From NCBI GenBank assembly GCA_902599605.1, contig CACKFV010000003.1:16683-80682 (forward strand): DNA of 64,000 bases. The letters run 5' to 3'. The DNA comes from an uncultured Pelagibacteraceae bacterium (GTDB taxonomy: Bacteria > Pseudomonadota > Alphaproteobacteria > Pelagibacterales > Pelagibacteraceae). Below, piece by piece: positions 10,331-19,297 of this stretch. The position numbers and the translations under genes are program-made. The notes beneath the pieces were generated by a model. The model ran no database searches. It was not told where the DNA came from and was given only the letters and a program-made list of their open reading frames with translations. Position 1 is the first letter of the stretch. Each line of letters opens with the position of its first letter.

Positions 10331-10831
10331 ATGTCTAAAGAAAATGAATTTATAGAAAAACTTGTTCACGTAAACAGAATTACAAAAGTTGTTAAGGGTG
10401 GTAGAAGATTTGGTTTCTCTGCATTAGTAGTTGTCGGAAATCAAAGTGGAAAAATTGGTATTGCGCATGCAAAATCAAAACAAGTTCCCGATGCTATAAA
10501 AAAAGCTAATGAAATTGCTAGAAGAAATTTAATTCAAATACCTTTAAGAGAGGGAAGAACTATTCATCATGATGTTTCTGGTAAAGATGGCGCTGGAAAA
10601 ATCAAAATGAGAGCAGCTCCAAAAGGAACAGGTATTATTGCTGGTGGACCAGTGAGAGCTGTATGTGAAGTGCTAGGTATAAAAGATATTGTTGCTAAAT
10701 CACTAGGAACTGCAAATCCTCACAATGTTATAAGAGCATGTCTTAAAGCTTTAAAAAAACAAAACTCTCCAAAACAAATATCAATTATTAGAAATAAGAA
10801 AATTTCAGAAATAATAGAAAAAAGAGGATAA
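10331..10831 (+). CDS. rpsE: 30S ribosomal protein S5
   Basis: S5 acts in decoding accuracy and mRNA unwinding at the entry site. The 166-residue protein shows [22 protein letters not shown] and the C-terminal domain block [20 protein letters not shown] with [13 protein letters not shown]. The stop TAA overlaps the rplO ATG directly. The rpmD gene (L30) that often lies between rpsE and rplO is absent. Confidence 0.97.
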   Translation: MSKENEFIEKLVHVNRITKVVKGGRRFGFSALVVVGNQSGKIGIAHAKSKQVPDAIKKANEIARRNLIQIPLREGRTIHHDVSGKDGAGKIKMRAAPKGTGIIAGGPVRAVCEVLGIKDIVAKSLGTANPHNVIRACLKALKKQNSPKQISIIRNKKISEIIEKRG

Positions 10832-11286
10832 TGATGCTTAATGATTTAACTAAACTGAAAACAAAAAAAATTAGAGTCGGAAGAGGTATTGGATCCGGAA
10901 AAGGTAAAACTTCTGGCAGAGGTGTAAAAGGTCAAAAATCAAGATCTGGTGTTGCAATTAAAAGTTTTGAAGGTGGCCAGATGCCTTTATACAGGAGATT
11001 ACCTAAAAGAGGTTTTAATTCAATAAACAAAAATAAAATTGGGAAATTAAACTTGGGTGATTTACAACTTCTTATAGATTCAAAAAGAATAAGATCATCA
11101 GATAAAATAGATATTAAATATTTACAAAGTTCAAAAATTATAAAAAAAAAATATGAAAAAATAAAGATACTTGGTCAGGGTGAAATCAAAAATAAGCTAA
11201 ATTTAGAAGTCCATTTTTTATCTAATTCAGCAAAAGAGAAACTTTCAAAGAATGGCTCAACAATAAAAATTTTAGATAGCAAATAA
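10831..11286 (+). CDS. rplO: 50S ribosomal protein L15
   Basis: L15 is a late-assembly large-subunit protein. The glycine-rich N-terminal arm VGRGIGSGKGKTSGRGVKGQKSR and GGQMPLYRRLPKRGF are diagnostic. Length is 151 residues. Two in-frame ATGs lie at 10831 and 10834; the first overlaps the rpsE stop and is used here, but the second would fit the family equally well. The last third is lysine-rich and divergent. Confidence 0.95.
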   Translation: MMLNDLTKLKTKKIRVGRGIGSGKGKTSGRGVKGQKSRSGVAIKSFEGGQMPLYRRLPKRGFNSINKNKIGKLNLGDLQLLIDSKRIRSSDKIDIKYLQSSKIIKKKYEKIKILGQGEIKNKLNLEVHFLSNSAKEKLSKNGSTIKILDSK

Positions 11287-11296
11287 GTAAAATCAT

Positions 11297-12577
11297 ATGA
11301 GTACAATGACACAAAATAACGATTTAAGAAATCGTATAATCTTTACTATATTTATCCTAGCAGTTTATAGATTTGGAACATTTGTTCCTTTGCCTGGTAT
11401 AGACCCTGATCAGTTGAAAATTATGATGGAGGGAAATCAAAAAGGTCTACTTGGCATGTTTAATGTTTTTGCAGGCGGTGCAGTAGGTCGTATGGCAATA
11501 TTCGCTTTAGGAATAATGCCTTACATTTCGTCTTCGATTATTGTTCAATTACTTACAGGAGTTTCTGATTATTTTAAAAATTTAAAAAGTCAGGGGACAA
11601 TTGGAAGACAAAAAATTACGCAAATTACAAGGTACGGAACAGTTCTTTTAGCAACTATTCAAGGCTATGGTTTATCAGTTGGATTAGAGTCATCAGAAAA
11701 TTTAGTTATTAATCCAGGTATATTTTTTAAAGTTACTACTGTAACGACTATTGTAGCTGGTACTATTTTTTTAATGTGGTTAGGAGAACAAATTACTCAG
11801 AGAGGAATAGGTAATGGAATTTCATTAATTATCTTCTCTGGTATTGTTGCAGAAATACCCAGAGCCTTAGTTACAACTTTCGAGTTAGGTAGAACAGGTG
11901 CAATATCATCAACTATGATAATTTTTATTTTCATTTTATTAATAGCTACAATTATGTTTATTGTCTTTATGGAAAGAGCTCTTAGAAAAATTTTGATAAA
12001 TTATCCAAAAAGACAAATGGGTAATAAAATGTATGGGGGTGACTCTTCACATCTTCCTTTAAAAATAAATACAGCAGGTGTAATTCCAGCTATTTTTGCT
12101 TCAGCTTTGCTACTGTTGCCTGCCACACTTACAAACTTCAATATCACTGAGAACGATAACGTGTCTTCCTTTTTATCTTTCTTTTCTCAAGGTCAACCTT
12201 TGTACATGTTTTTATATGCCTCAGGTATTATCTTTTTCACTTTCTTTTACACTTCTCTTGTGTTCAATCCAGATGAAACTGCTGAAAATTTAAGAAAATA
12301 TGGTGGCTTTGTACCAGGGATAAGACCAGGTGAAAGTACCGCAAGATACATAGAAGAAATTTTAACAAGACTCACAACGATTGGAGCACTATATCTAACA
12401 TTAGTTTGTTTAATGCCAGAATTTTTAATAGCAAACTATCCTATACCTTTTTATTTAGGCGGTGCTTCAGTTTTAATTGTCGTAGTAGTAGCAATTGATA
12501 CAGTAACCCAAATCCAAACTAGATTAATGAGTGCGCAATACGAACAACTTATTAAAAAAACCAAATTTGGAAGATAG
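11297..12577 (+). CDS. secY: Protein translocase channel subunit SecY
   Basis: SecY forms the membrane channel through which SecA pushes exported proteins and SRP delivers membrane proteins. The 426-residue protein has ten hydrophobic segments. Family motifs include FGTFVPLPGIDP, the pore-lining region AGGAVGRMAIFALGIMPYISSSI, and GFVPGIRPGESTARYIEEIL in the large cytoplasmic loop. The N-terminal cytoplasmic leader before the first membrane segment is shorter than in E. coli. It follows rplO by ten bases, the usual end of the spc operon, and precedes adk as in many alphaproteobacteria. Confidence 0.97.
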   Translation: MSTMTQNNDLRNRIIFTIFILAVYRFGTFVPLPGIDPDQLKIMMEGNQKGLLGMFNVFAGGAVGRMAIFALGIMPYISSSIIVQLLTGVSDYFKNLKSQGTIGRQKITQITRYGTVLLATIQGYGLSVGLESSENLVINPGIFFKVTTVTTIVAGTIFLMWLGEQITQRGIGNGISLIIFSGIVAEIPRALVTTFELGRTGAISSTMIIFIFILLIATIMFIVFMERALRKILINYPKRQMGNKMYGGDSSHLPLKINTAGVIPAIFASALLLLPATLTNFNITENDNVSSFLSFFSQGQPLYMFLYASGIIFFTFFYTSLVFNPDETAENLRKYGGFVPGIRPGESTARYIEEILTRLTTIGALYLTLVCLMPEFLIANYPIPFYLGGASVLIVVVVAIDTVTQIQTRLMSAQYEQLIKKTKFGR

Positions 12578-12579
12578 AA

Positions 12580-13143
12580 GTGAATATAATTTTATTTGGT
12601 CCACCAGGTGCGGGCAAAGGTACACAAGCAAAATTTCTTGTCCAAATATTGAATAATTTTCAAATTTCAACAGGAGATATGTTAAGGGAAGAAATCAAAA
12701 AAGATACCGAAATTGGTAAGAAAATTATAAGTTTTATGAATGAAGGTAAATTTGTTGATGATGAAATTGTTAATAGTCTTATGAAAAAAGTAGTTTTTGA
12801 TAAATCAAAAAAAGGGAAATTAATTTTTGATGGTTATCCTAGAACTATTAAACAAGCAAAAAATTTAGATTCATTATTGATAGAATCTAAACAACAAATT
12901 GATTTTATTTTTTTTCTAAATGTGAATAAAGAAACTATAATTAAAAGAATTGAAAAAAGAAAAGTTGAAGAAAAAAGGGGCGATGATGATCTAGATACAA
13001 TTCTTAAAAGATATGATACTTATTTAAAAACAACCTCCCCAGTATTAGATTATTATTCATCTAAACAAAACTTTTATAAGCTTGATGGAAACCTGGAAAT
13101 TGATCAAATAAACAAGCAAATCAAGGGCTTTTTAAAGTTATAA
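12580..13143 (+). CDS. adk: Adenylate kinase, short-LID form
   Basis: Adenylate kinase equilibrates ATP and AMP with ADP. The P-loop GPPGAGKGT is at residues 7-15, the AMP-site STGDMLREE near 30 and FDGYPRT at 83-89. The protein is 187 residues, lacking the ~30-residue zinc-type LID insertion; the LID region is just a short charged loop (KRKVEEKRGDDDLDT). This short form is known in alphaproteobacteria. The start is a GTG three bases after the secY stop. It belongs to the secY-adk-rpsM cluster. Confidence 0.96.
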   Translation: MNIILFGPPGAGKGTQAKFLVQILNNFQISTGDMLREEIKKDTEIGKKIISFMNEGKFVDDEIVNSLMKKVVFDKSKKGKLIFDGYPRTIKQAKNLDSLLIESKQQIDFIFFLNVNKETIIKRIEKRKVEEKRGDDDLDTILKRYDTYLKTTSPVLDYYSSKQNFYKLDGNLEIDQINKQIKGFLKL

Positions 13144-13147
13144 AAAG

Positions 13148-13175
13148 TTGACTTTAAATTTTCATCTTATATAAA
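13148..13175 (+). promoter_or_regulatory. Candidate promoter for rpsM-rpsK-rpoA-rplQ
   Basis: In the 54-base gap between adk and rpsM there is TTGACT, 16 bases, then TATAAA. Both are close to the sigma-70 hexamers (TTGACA, TATAAT). Transcription would begin near 13182, giving a leader of about 16 bases and no evident Shine-Dalgarno sequence. It is the only sizeable gap in the ribosomal block, which fits a separate start for the alpha operon. The call rests on the sequence alone. Confidence 0.5.
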
Positions 13176-13197
13176 AGGCTAAATTTTATCTCAAATT

Positions 13198-13581
13198 ATG
13201 GCTCGAATTGCAGGTGTAAATATCCCACAGAATAAAATCGTTCAGATTGGACTTACATATATTTATGGTATAGGGGATAAGTTTTCTAAACAAATCTGTA
13301 AGGAATTAGAAATACCAAAATCAAAAAGAGTGAATGAACTAACGGACGACCAAATTCTAAAAATTAGAGAGTATATTGACCAGCACTTTACAGTTGAAGG
13401 AGATTTAAGAAGAGAAAATTCAATGAGCATAAAAAGATTAATTGATCTTGCTTGCTACAGGGGTTTTCGACATAAAAAAAAATTACCTGTAAGAGGACAA
13501 AGAACCAGATGTAATGCGAGAACAAGAAAAGGTAAAGCAATTGCTATTGCAGGTAAAAAATTAACACCATTAAAGAAATAG
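13198..13581 (+). CDS. rpsM: 30S ribosomal protein S13
   Basis: S13 contacts the P-site tRNA and forms head bridges with the large subunit. The sequence starts [26 protein letters not shown] and ends with [26 protein letters not shown], both signatures. The 127 residues are slightly more than usual. It is the first gene after the candidate promoter at 13148, starting the alpha operon. Confidence 0.97.
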   Translation: MARIAGVNIPQNKIVQIGLTYIYGIGDKFSKQICKELEIPKSKRVNELTDDQILKIREYIDQHFTVEGDLRRENSMSIKRLIDLACYRGFRHKKKLPVRGQRTRCNARTRKGKAIAIAGKKLTPLKK

Positions 13582-13587
13582 TTTAAG

Positions 13588-14034
13588 ATGGCTGACAAGA
13601 AAAAAGTAGAAAAAAAAGTTGACGATAAACCAGATGCAAAATCAGTAAAAAAAAGTTCTTACTCTAAAAAGAAAAAAGTAAAAAAAAGTATTGTAAATGG
13701 GATAGCTTATGTACAGTCAACGTTTAATAATACAATTGTATCAATAGCTGATACGCAAGGAAATGTTGTATCCTGGGCGTCTGCTGGACAAAAAGGCTTT
13801 AAAGGGTCTAGGAAATCAACACCTTACGCAGCACAAATAGCTGCTGATTCAGCTGCATCGAAAGCTTTAGAATATGGTATGAAAACTTTGACAGTTGAAA
13901 TCAAAGGACCAGGCTCAGGAAGAGAAACTGCTTTGCGTGCATTACAGGCAAGAGGTTTTAAAATTTTGTCGATCAAAGACACAACACCAATGCCTCATAA
14001 TGGAACAAGACCACCAAAAAAAAGGAGAGTTTAA
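13588..14034 (+). CDS. rpsK: 30S ribosomal protein S11 with charged N-terminal extension
   Basis: S11 lies on the platform and shapes the mRNA path near the E site. The core ([30 protein letters not shown] onward to [10 protein letters not shown]) is typical. About 35 residues of lysine-rich sequence ([20 protein letters not shown]...) precede the core, giving 148 residues. The start chosen is the ATG six bases after rpsM; no later ATG lies before the core. The stop overlaps the rpoA start. Confidence 0.96.
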   Translation: MADKKKVEKKVDDKPDAKSVKKSSYSKKKKVKKSIVNGIAYVQSTFNNTIVSIADTQGNVVSWASAGQKGFKGSRKSTPYAAQIAADSAASKALEYGMKTLTVEIKGPGSGRETALRALQARGFKILSIKDTTPMPHNGTRPPKKRRV

Positions 14035-15062
14035 TGGAAACGGCTAATGTAAATTTAAAAAATTGGAAATCATTAATTAAACCAGGAAAGTTAGATATTA
14101 ATTTAAATGATGATAAATCATACGCTAAAATCGTAGCTGAACCACTTGAAAAAGGTTATGGTTTAACTTTGGGTAATTCACTAAGAAGAATTTTATTGTC
14201 TTCAATTAGAGGCACTGCTGTAACAGCAATTCAAATTGATGGAGTACTTCATGAATTTACTTCTATTAAGGGTGTGAGAGAAGATGTAACTGATATTGTT
14301 CTTAATGTAAAATCTTTAGCATTAAAAAGTACCTCTGAGGGTCCAAAAAAATTAGTATTAGATGCAAAAGGCCCAGGAGTAATTAAAGCATCTGATATTA
14401 CAAAAATTAATGAAATAGAAATTTTAAATCCTGATTTGGTAATTTGTAATTTAGACGAAAATACAAATTTTCATATGGAGATGACAATAGGTAATGGAAA
14501 GGGTTATGTGCCTGCTGAGTTAAACAAACCAGAAGAACCACCATTAGGCCTTATACCTATAGACTCACTTTTTAGTCCAGTTAAAAAGGTTTCATATTCA
14601 GTTAGCACTGCTCGAGAAGGTAAAGCTTTAGATTATGACAAATTAACAATGGAAATAGAAACTAATGGCTCTATCTCAGCAGAAGATGCGTTAGCTTATT
14701 CAGCTAGAATTTTTCAAGATCAATTAGGAATGTTTGTTAATTTTGATGAACCTCAAGAAGTTACTATTACTGAAAAACCAAGTGAGCCAGAATTTAACAA
14801 AAACTTATTAAGAAAAGTTGATGAATTAGAGCTTTCTGTAAGGTCAATGAATTGTCTAAAAAATGATAATATTATTTATATTGGGGATTTAGTTCAAAAG
14901 TCAGAGGGAGAAATGTTAAGAACACCAAATTTTGGAAGAAAATCTCTAAATGAAATAAAAGAGGTACTAAATGGAATGTCATTATATTTGGGCATGGAAA
15001 TACCTAATTGGCCGCCAGACAATATAGCTGAATTATCTAAAAAGTTAGAGGAAAGCATATAA
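14034..15062 (+). CDS. rpoA: RNA polymerase alpha subunit
   Basis: Alpha dimers nucleate RNA polymerase assembly and its C-terminal domain binds UP elements and activators. The N-terminal domain motif [20 protein letters not shown] is near residue 40, and the C-terminal domain runs from about 255 to 325 ([35 protein letters not shown]). Length is 342 residues, standard. It lies between rpsK and rplQ; rpsD is absent from this operon, as usual in alphaproteobacteria. Confidence 0.98.
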   Translation: METANVNLKNWKSLIKPGKLDINLNDDKSYAKIVAEPLEKGYGLTLGNSLRRILLSSIRGTAVTAIQIDGVLHEFTSIKGVREDVTDIVLNVKSLALKSTSEGPKKLVLDAKGPGVIKASDITKINEIEILNPDLVICNLDENTNFHMEMTIGNGKGYVPAELNKPEEPPLGLIPIDSLFSPVKKVSYSVSTAREGKALDYDKLTMEIETNGSISAEDALAYSARIFQDQLGMFVNFDEPQEVTITEKPSEPEFNKNLLRKVDELELSVRSMNCLKNDNIIYIGDLVQKSEGEMLRTPNFGRKSLNEIKEVLNGMSLYLGMEIPNWPPDNIAELSKKLEESI

Positions 15063-15063
15063 A

Positions 15064-15504
15064 ATGAGACACAGGCTAGGCTATAAAAAACTCAATAGAA
15101 CGTCAGAACATAGAAAAGCGTTAATTAAAAATATGCTTAATAATTTAATTAAATACGAGCAAATAATTACTACTTTACCAAAGGCAAAAGTACTGAAGCC
15201 ACAAGCTGATAAAATTATAACATTAGGCAAGAAAAAAAATCTACAAAATACGAGAAGATTAGTATCTCAACTTCAGGATAAAACTAATGCGAATAAAGTT
15301 ATAAAAACTTTGTCTAAAAGATATGAAAAAAGATCTGGAGGATATACTAGAATTGTAAAAGCTGGATTTAGATATGGTGATAACGCACCTTTAGCTGTAA
15401 TAGAATTTGTAGATAGAGACGTTGAAGCAAAAAGAAAATTTAAGAAAAAGAAATCACAAGATAAACCTGCAAAGACAGAGGAAAAAAAATCAGCTACAGC
15501 ATAA
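15064..15504 (+). CDS. rplQ: 50S ribosomal protein L17 with charged C-terminal tail
   Basis: L17 is a tunnel-exit-side large-subunit protein. The start MRHRLGYKKLNRTSEHRKALIKNM is diagnostic, and the core ends near GDNAPLAVIEFVDR. A further tail of about 25 residues (KKKKSQDKPAKTEEKKSATA) follows, similar to the tail on S19. It is the last ribosomal gene of the block; only seven bases separate it from the pseudouridine synthase, with no visible terminator. Confidence 0.97.
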   Translation: MRHRLGYKKLNRTSEHRKALIKNMLNNLIKYEQIITTLPKAKVLKPQADKIITLGKKKNLQNTRRLVSQLQDKTNANKVIKTLSKRYEKRSGGYTRIVKAGFRYGDNAPLAVIEFVDRDVEAKRKFKKKKSQDKPAKTEEKKSATA

Positions 15505-15511
15505 CTAAATA

Positions 15512-16429
15512 ATGAATAAGTCCTACACTATTAAGGAAATTTATTCAGGAATGCGTATAGATAGGTGGATAAGAAATAACGTAGCTCCTCTACCACAATC
15601 ATTAATCGAAAAATCTTTAAGAAAAGGGAAAATTAAGGTTAATATAAAAAAAGTAAATAGTTCCTATAAATTAAAAACTGGAGATAAAATAGAGTTTTTT
15701 AATTTTACTTTTGAAATTAAAAAAAATAAGGAAAAAAATAAAAAATTTTCCCCATCTTCTGAACTTTTAAAAGTACATGAGAACAGAATATTGGAAAATA
15801 ATGATGACTTTATCGTAATAGACAAAAGTCCAGGTGTACCAGTTCAAGGTGGAACAAAATCAAAAAAAAACTTAATAGATATACTAGCTTCAAGTGAATT
15901 TTTTAAGGATACAAAACCCTTTCCGGTTCATAGATTAGATAAGGAAACATCTGGTATAATGATAATTTCTAAAAATCATAATTCAGCAAGATTATTAACA
16001 ACCTTATTTAGACTAAGAAAAATTCATAAAACTTATTTAGCTGTATGCCACGGTCACATAAGTAAAAAAAAGGGCGAATTAAAAAATGAACTTATAACGT
16101 TTGAAAATAACAAAAAGAAAATTGAGAAAGCGATAACTTATTATAAAGTTCTTTCTGAAACAGATACAACTTCATTTCTTGAGCTTAAACCAGTAACAGG
16201 AAGAAAGCACCAGTTAAGAAAACAACTAGCTATAATTGATAATCCAATTGTGGGAGATAAAAAATATATTTTATCAAAAAAAAAAATTAAAAGTGACAAA
16301 GACCTTATGTTACATGCTTACTCTTTGAAATTTTATATTAATAACAAAAAATTCTTTTATAAAGCAAGTCCACCTGATGCATTTAACAAGTATCTAAATA
16401 AAAAAAAACTTAATATTTTAAATTTCTAA
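15512..16429 (+). CDS. rluC: Ribosomal large subunit pseudouridine synthase, RluC/RluD family
   Basis: This enzyme isomerises specific uridines of 23S rRNA to pseudouridine. An S4-type RNA-binding region spans about residues 10-65 and the catalytic motif HRLDKETSG is at 140-148 with the nucleophilic aspartate near 143. The late motif GRKHQLRKQLA is also typical. The 305-residue length and the S4 domain fit RluC or RluD; RluC is my preference from general similarity, but the exact target uridines cannot be read from the sequence. Its end overlaps lipB, on the other strand, by 20 bases. Confidence 0.85.
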   Translation: MNKSYTIKEIYSGMRIDRWIRNNVAPLPQSLIEKSLRKGKIKVNIKKVNSSYKLKTGDKIEFFNFTFEIKKNKEKNKKFSPSSELLKVHENRILENNDDFIVIDKSPGVPVQGGTKSKKNLIDILASSEFFKDTKPFPVHRLDKETSGIMIISKNHNSARLLTTLFRLRKIHKTYLAVCHGHISKKKGELKNELITFENNKKKIEKAITYYKVLSETDTTSFLELKPVTGRKHQLRKQLAIIDNPIVGDKKYILSKKKIKSDKDLMLHAYSLKFYINNKKFFYKASPPDAFNKYLNKKKLNILNF

Positions 16430-17024
16430 TAAGGTTTGTTTTAAGTCTATTAATTATTTTATCTTTTGAGATTTTTTTAAAATTATCAATTTTTGAAATA
16501 CCTTTATCTGAAATCCCACAGGGTATAATTTTTTTATAACTATTTAAATTGTTTGAAAGGTTTAATGAAAATCCATGGAATGCAATCCATTTCTTTACTC
16601 GAAAACCTATTGCTGCAATTTTTTTTTCTTCCTTTTTATCAAAAACCCAAATACCTATATTTTTTCTATCACTAAAAGAGCTTATCTTAAAATCTTTTAA
16701 AGTCTCTATGATGGAATTTTCAATAGCTGTTATAAATTTTCTTATGTCTTTTTTTCTCTTAGAGATATCTATTACAAAGTAGCAAATCAATTGTCCCGGA
16801 CCGTGCCATGTTATTTTCCCACCTCTATTAGTTTTAACTATTTTTACATTTTTATCTAAAACATCTTTTTGGTTAAAGTTTACACCACATGTATAAATAG
16901 ATTTGTGTTCTAAAAACCAAATTAATTCTTCATTTCTATTCTGAGAAACTTGATGAACCCTTTTATCGAGATATTCCATAGCTTCTTCATATTTTACTGG
17001 TTTTTTTGATATTTTGATCTCCAT
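16410..17024 (-). CDS. lipB: Octanoyl-[acyl carrier protein]:protein N-octanoyltransferase
   Basis: LipB moves octanoate from acyl carrier protein to lipoyl domains, the first step of protein lipoylation for pyruvate and oxoglutarate dehydrogenases and the glycine cleavage system. The motif RGGKITWHGPGQL is at 67-79, the catalytic lysine lies in GFRVKKW (about 144) and the catalytic cysteine in IPCGI at 169. The 204-residue length is typical. It converges on rluC with a 20-base overlap. lipA is not in the window. Confidence 0.95.
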   Translation of the reverse strand: MEIKISKKPVKYEEAMEYLDKRVHQVSQNRNEELIWFLEHKSIYTCGVNFNQKDVLDKNVKIVKTNRGGKITWHGPGQLICYFVIDISKRKKDIRKFITAIENSIIETLKDFKISSFSDRKNIGIWVFDKKEEKKIAAIGFRVKKWIAFHGFSLNLSNNLNSYKKIIPCGISDKGISKIDNFKKISKDKIINRLKTNLIRNLKY

Positions 17025-17091
17025 AAGAATTTAAAAATTGTATTATATTTAATTTGTATTAATAGTTCTAATAATTTTTATAGGATTTAAA

Positions 17092-18471
17092 ATGAGCAAT
17101 ATAAAAAAAAAAATCGATAAAAAAGTTAACTTTGAATTTAATAAAGAATATATCAAAGTAATTGAAGAAAAAATTCAAAAAAACGATGTAAATTTTATTA
17201 CAAATTCTTTTAGAGAGATGCACCCTGCTGATGCAGCAGATATTATTGAACACTTGAGCCAAGATGATAGAGAAAATCTTATTAAATTGAATAATTTTAA
17301 ATTAGATCCAGAATTATTCGTTGAGCTAAATGAAAATATTCAATCTGAAATTATAAAATCACTATCTACCGCTTCAATAATATTCATTCTCAAAAACTTA
17401 GAGTCTGATGATGCTATTAAGATATTAGAAAATATTGAGGAAAAAAGTAAAAATGAAATTTTAAGCTCTTTACCGCCTAAAGATAGATTTGCCTTATTAG
17501 AAAGCTTAAGTTATCCCGAAGATTCTGCTGCACGTATTATGCAAAGAGAATTTACAGCTATTCCAAGTAATTGGTCTGTAGGACAAACAATTGATTATTT
17601 AAGAGAAAATAAAGATCTCCCTGAACAGTTTTTAGAAATTTATGTAATCGATAATGAATTTAAACCCCTTGGAACTGTCCCTTCGTCAAAAGTTTTAAGA
17701 ACACCTCGTGAAACTAAAATGGTTGAAATTATGCTGGAGTCTCAAGTTATTATTCCAGTTGACATGGACAGAGAAGAAGTCGGAAGACTTTTCGAAAATT
17801 ACAATCTTAATTCAGCAGCTGTAATTGATAAAACAAAAAAATTAGTTGGTATGATTACTAGTGACGACATATTAACTGTTCTTAAAGAAGAGGCAGAGGA
17901 AGATACCTTAAGATTAGCTGGTGTTGGAGATGAAGAAATTACTGATGGAGTAATAAAAAAAACACAAAGACGATTTAATTGGCTTTTACTAAATCTTTTT
18001 ACAGCCTTTTTAGCAACTTGGGTTATAAGTAAATTTGGTGCAACTATTGAACAAATGGTTGCTCTAGCCTTTTTAATGCCAATAGTAGCTTCAATGGGTG
18101 GTAATGCTGGAATGCAAACGCTAGCCGTAACTATTCGCGGTATAGCTACAAATGATTTAACAAATAGTAACTTTTTAAAAATTGTTTTAAAGGAATTTAA
18201 TATTGGAGTTCTAAACGGAATTATTTTTGCAATAATAAGTGCGTTAATAGTTCAACTTTGGTTTAAAGATTATGTTTTATCCATAATCATTTCTATCTCG
18301 ATGATATTAAATATGATTGTCGCTGGCTTATTTGGAATTTTAATTCCGGTGACATTAAAAAAACTTAATATTGACCCAGCAATAGCATCAAGCGTATTTG
18401 TAACAACTGTTACAGATGTAATTGGTTTTTTGTCCTTTTTAGGTATTGGTGCATATTTTTTTTACGGCTAA
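17092..18471 (+). CDS. mgtE: Magnesium transporter MgtE
   Basis: MgtE is a Mg2+ channel gated by intracellular Mg2+. The order is classical: an N-terminal helical superfamily domain (residues ~20-140, with FREMHPADAADIIEHL), two CBS domains (~150-270, including LVGMITSDDILTVL), then five membrane segments from about 290 to the end with MPIVASMGGNAGMQTLAVTIRG, the pore signature. Length is 459 residues. It has its own 67-base upstream region (divergent from lipB) in which I see no clear Mg2+ riboswitch. Its last four bases overlap panC. Confidence 0.95.
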   Translation: MSNIKKKIDKKVNFEFNKEYIKVIEEKIQKNDVNFITNSFREMHPADAADIIEHLSQDDRENLIKLNNFKLDPELFVELNENIQSEIIKSLSTASIIFILKNLESDDAIKILENIEEKSKNEILSSLPPKDRFALLESLSYPEDSAARIMQREFTAIPSNWSVGQTIDYLRENKDLPEQFLEIYVIDNEFKPLGTVPSSKVLRTPRETKMVEIMLESQVIIPVDMDREEVGRLFENYNLNSAAVIDKTKKLVGMITSDDILTVLKEEAEEDTLRLAGVGDEEITDGVIKKTQRRFNWLLLNLFTAFLATWVISKFGATIEQMVALAFLMPIVASMGGNAGMQTLAVTIRGIATNDLTNSNFLKIVLKEFNIGVLNGIIFAIISALIVQLWFKDYVLSIIISISMILNMIVAGLFGILIPVTLKKLNIDPAIASSVFVTTVTDVIGFLSFLGIGAYFFYG

Positions 18472-19268
18472 AAATTATCAATCAATCTCACGTTCTTAAT
18501 ATAAAAACATACAAAGAGTTTTAAATTTTTTTTGTTAAAAATTGGACTAAGATTATTTTTATTTCTCAATTCTATGTATTCGATTTTAATATTACTGTTG
18601 CTTTTAATTCTTTGAAGTAAATAAGTTTTTTTAGTATTTTTTTTTATATTTTTGAACAAATTAATTATCTTTTTTGTAAACTTTTGTGCTATTCTAATAC
18701 TTTTGGTACTTAGTAAATTGTTTCTCGATGAATAGGGTAGTGCATTACTCATTCTAATAGTTTTACACAACACAACTTTTGTTTTAAATCTTCTTTTCAC
18801 GAAATCTTTAATTAAGAAATATTGTTGAAAATCTTTTTCCCCTAAAAAAATTTTTTTAACCTTAAGATTTTTTAGAAATTTATTTATAACAGCCAAAACT
18901 CCTTCAAAATGACCTGGTCGATATTTACCGCATAATACCTTGTATTTTTTCTTAATACTAATTTTTCTTGGAGTATTTCTTGAATAGATTTCTTTTGTGT
19001 TTGGTACCAGAACATAGTCTACTTTGAGCTTTCTTAAAATTTTTATATCTTTATTTAATGTTCTTGGGTAATTTTTATAATCACTCTTTCGGTTAAATTG
19101 CATCGGATTAATGAATATACTTACAAGGGTTTTGTTACATGTTTTCTGGCAATTCTTCACTAAACTAATATGCCCTTTATGCAAACTGCCCATTGTTGGG
19201 ACAAATCCTATGCTTGCCTTAAAATTAACTTCTTTCTTAAGTTTATTAATACTTTTAAAAATAATCAT
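18468..19268 (-). CDS. panC: Pantothenate synthetase (pantoate-beta-alanine ligase)
   Basis: PanC condenses pantoate and beta-alanine with ATP to make pantothenate, the coenzyme A precursor. The signature PTMGSLHKGH is at 24-33, followed by SIFINPMQFN, GEKDFQQYFLIKDFV and LPYSSRNNLLS, and it ends with VRLIDN. Length is 266 residues, slightly short. The sequence is unusually lysine-rich. panB and panD are not in the window. Its start is only 29 bases from the divergent galU start. Confidence 0.93.
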   Translation of the reverse strand: MIIFKSINKLKKEVNFKASIGFVPTMGSLHKGHISLVKNCQKTCNKTLVSIFINPMQFNRKSDYKNYPRTLNKDIKILRKLKVDYVLVPNTKEIYSRNTPRKISIKKKYKVLCGKYRPGHFEGVLAVINKFLKNLKVKKIFLGEKDFQQYFLIKDFVKRRFKTKVVLCKTIRMSNALPYSSRNNLLSTKSIRIAQKFTKKIINLFKNIKKNTKKTYLLQRIKSNSNIKIEYIELRNKNNLSPIFNKKNLKLFVCFYIKNVRLIDNF

Positions 19269-19286
19269 TTATGGTAATTGAGTGAG

Positions 19287-19292
19287 TATAAG
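19287..19292 (+). promoter_or_regulatory. Candidate -10 box for galU, near-leaderless
   Basis: TATAAG lies in the 29-base gap between the divergent panC and galU starts, five bases before the galU ATG. If used, transcription would begin at or beside the ATG, giving a leaderless message. No convincing -35 element is visible; it would lie over the panC start. The same five-base spacing is seen for dapA at 43079. Confidence 0.35.
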
Positions 19293-19297
19293 ATTTT

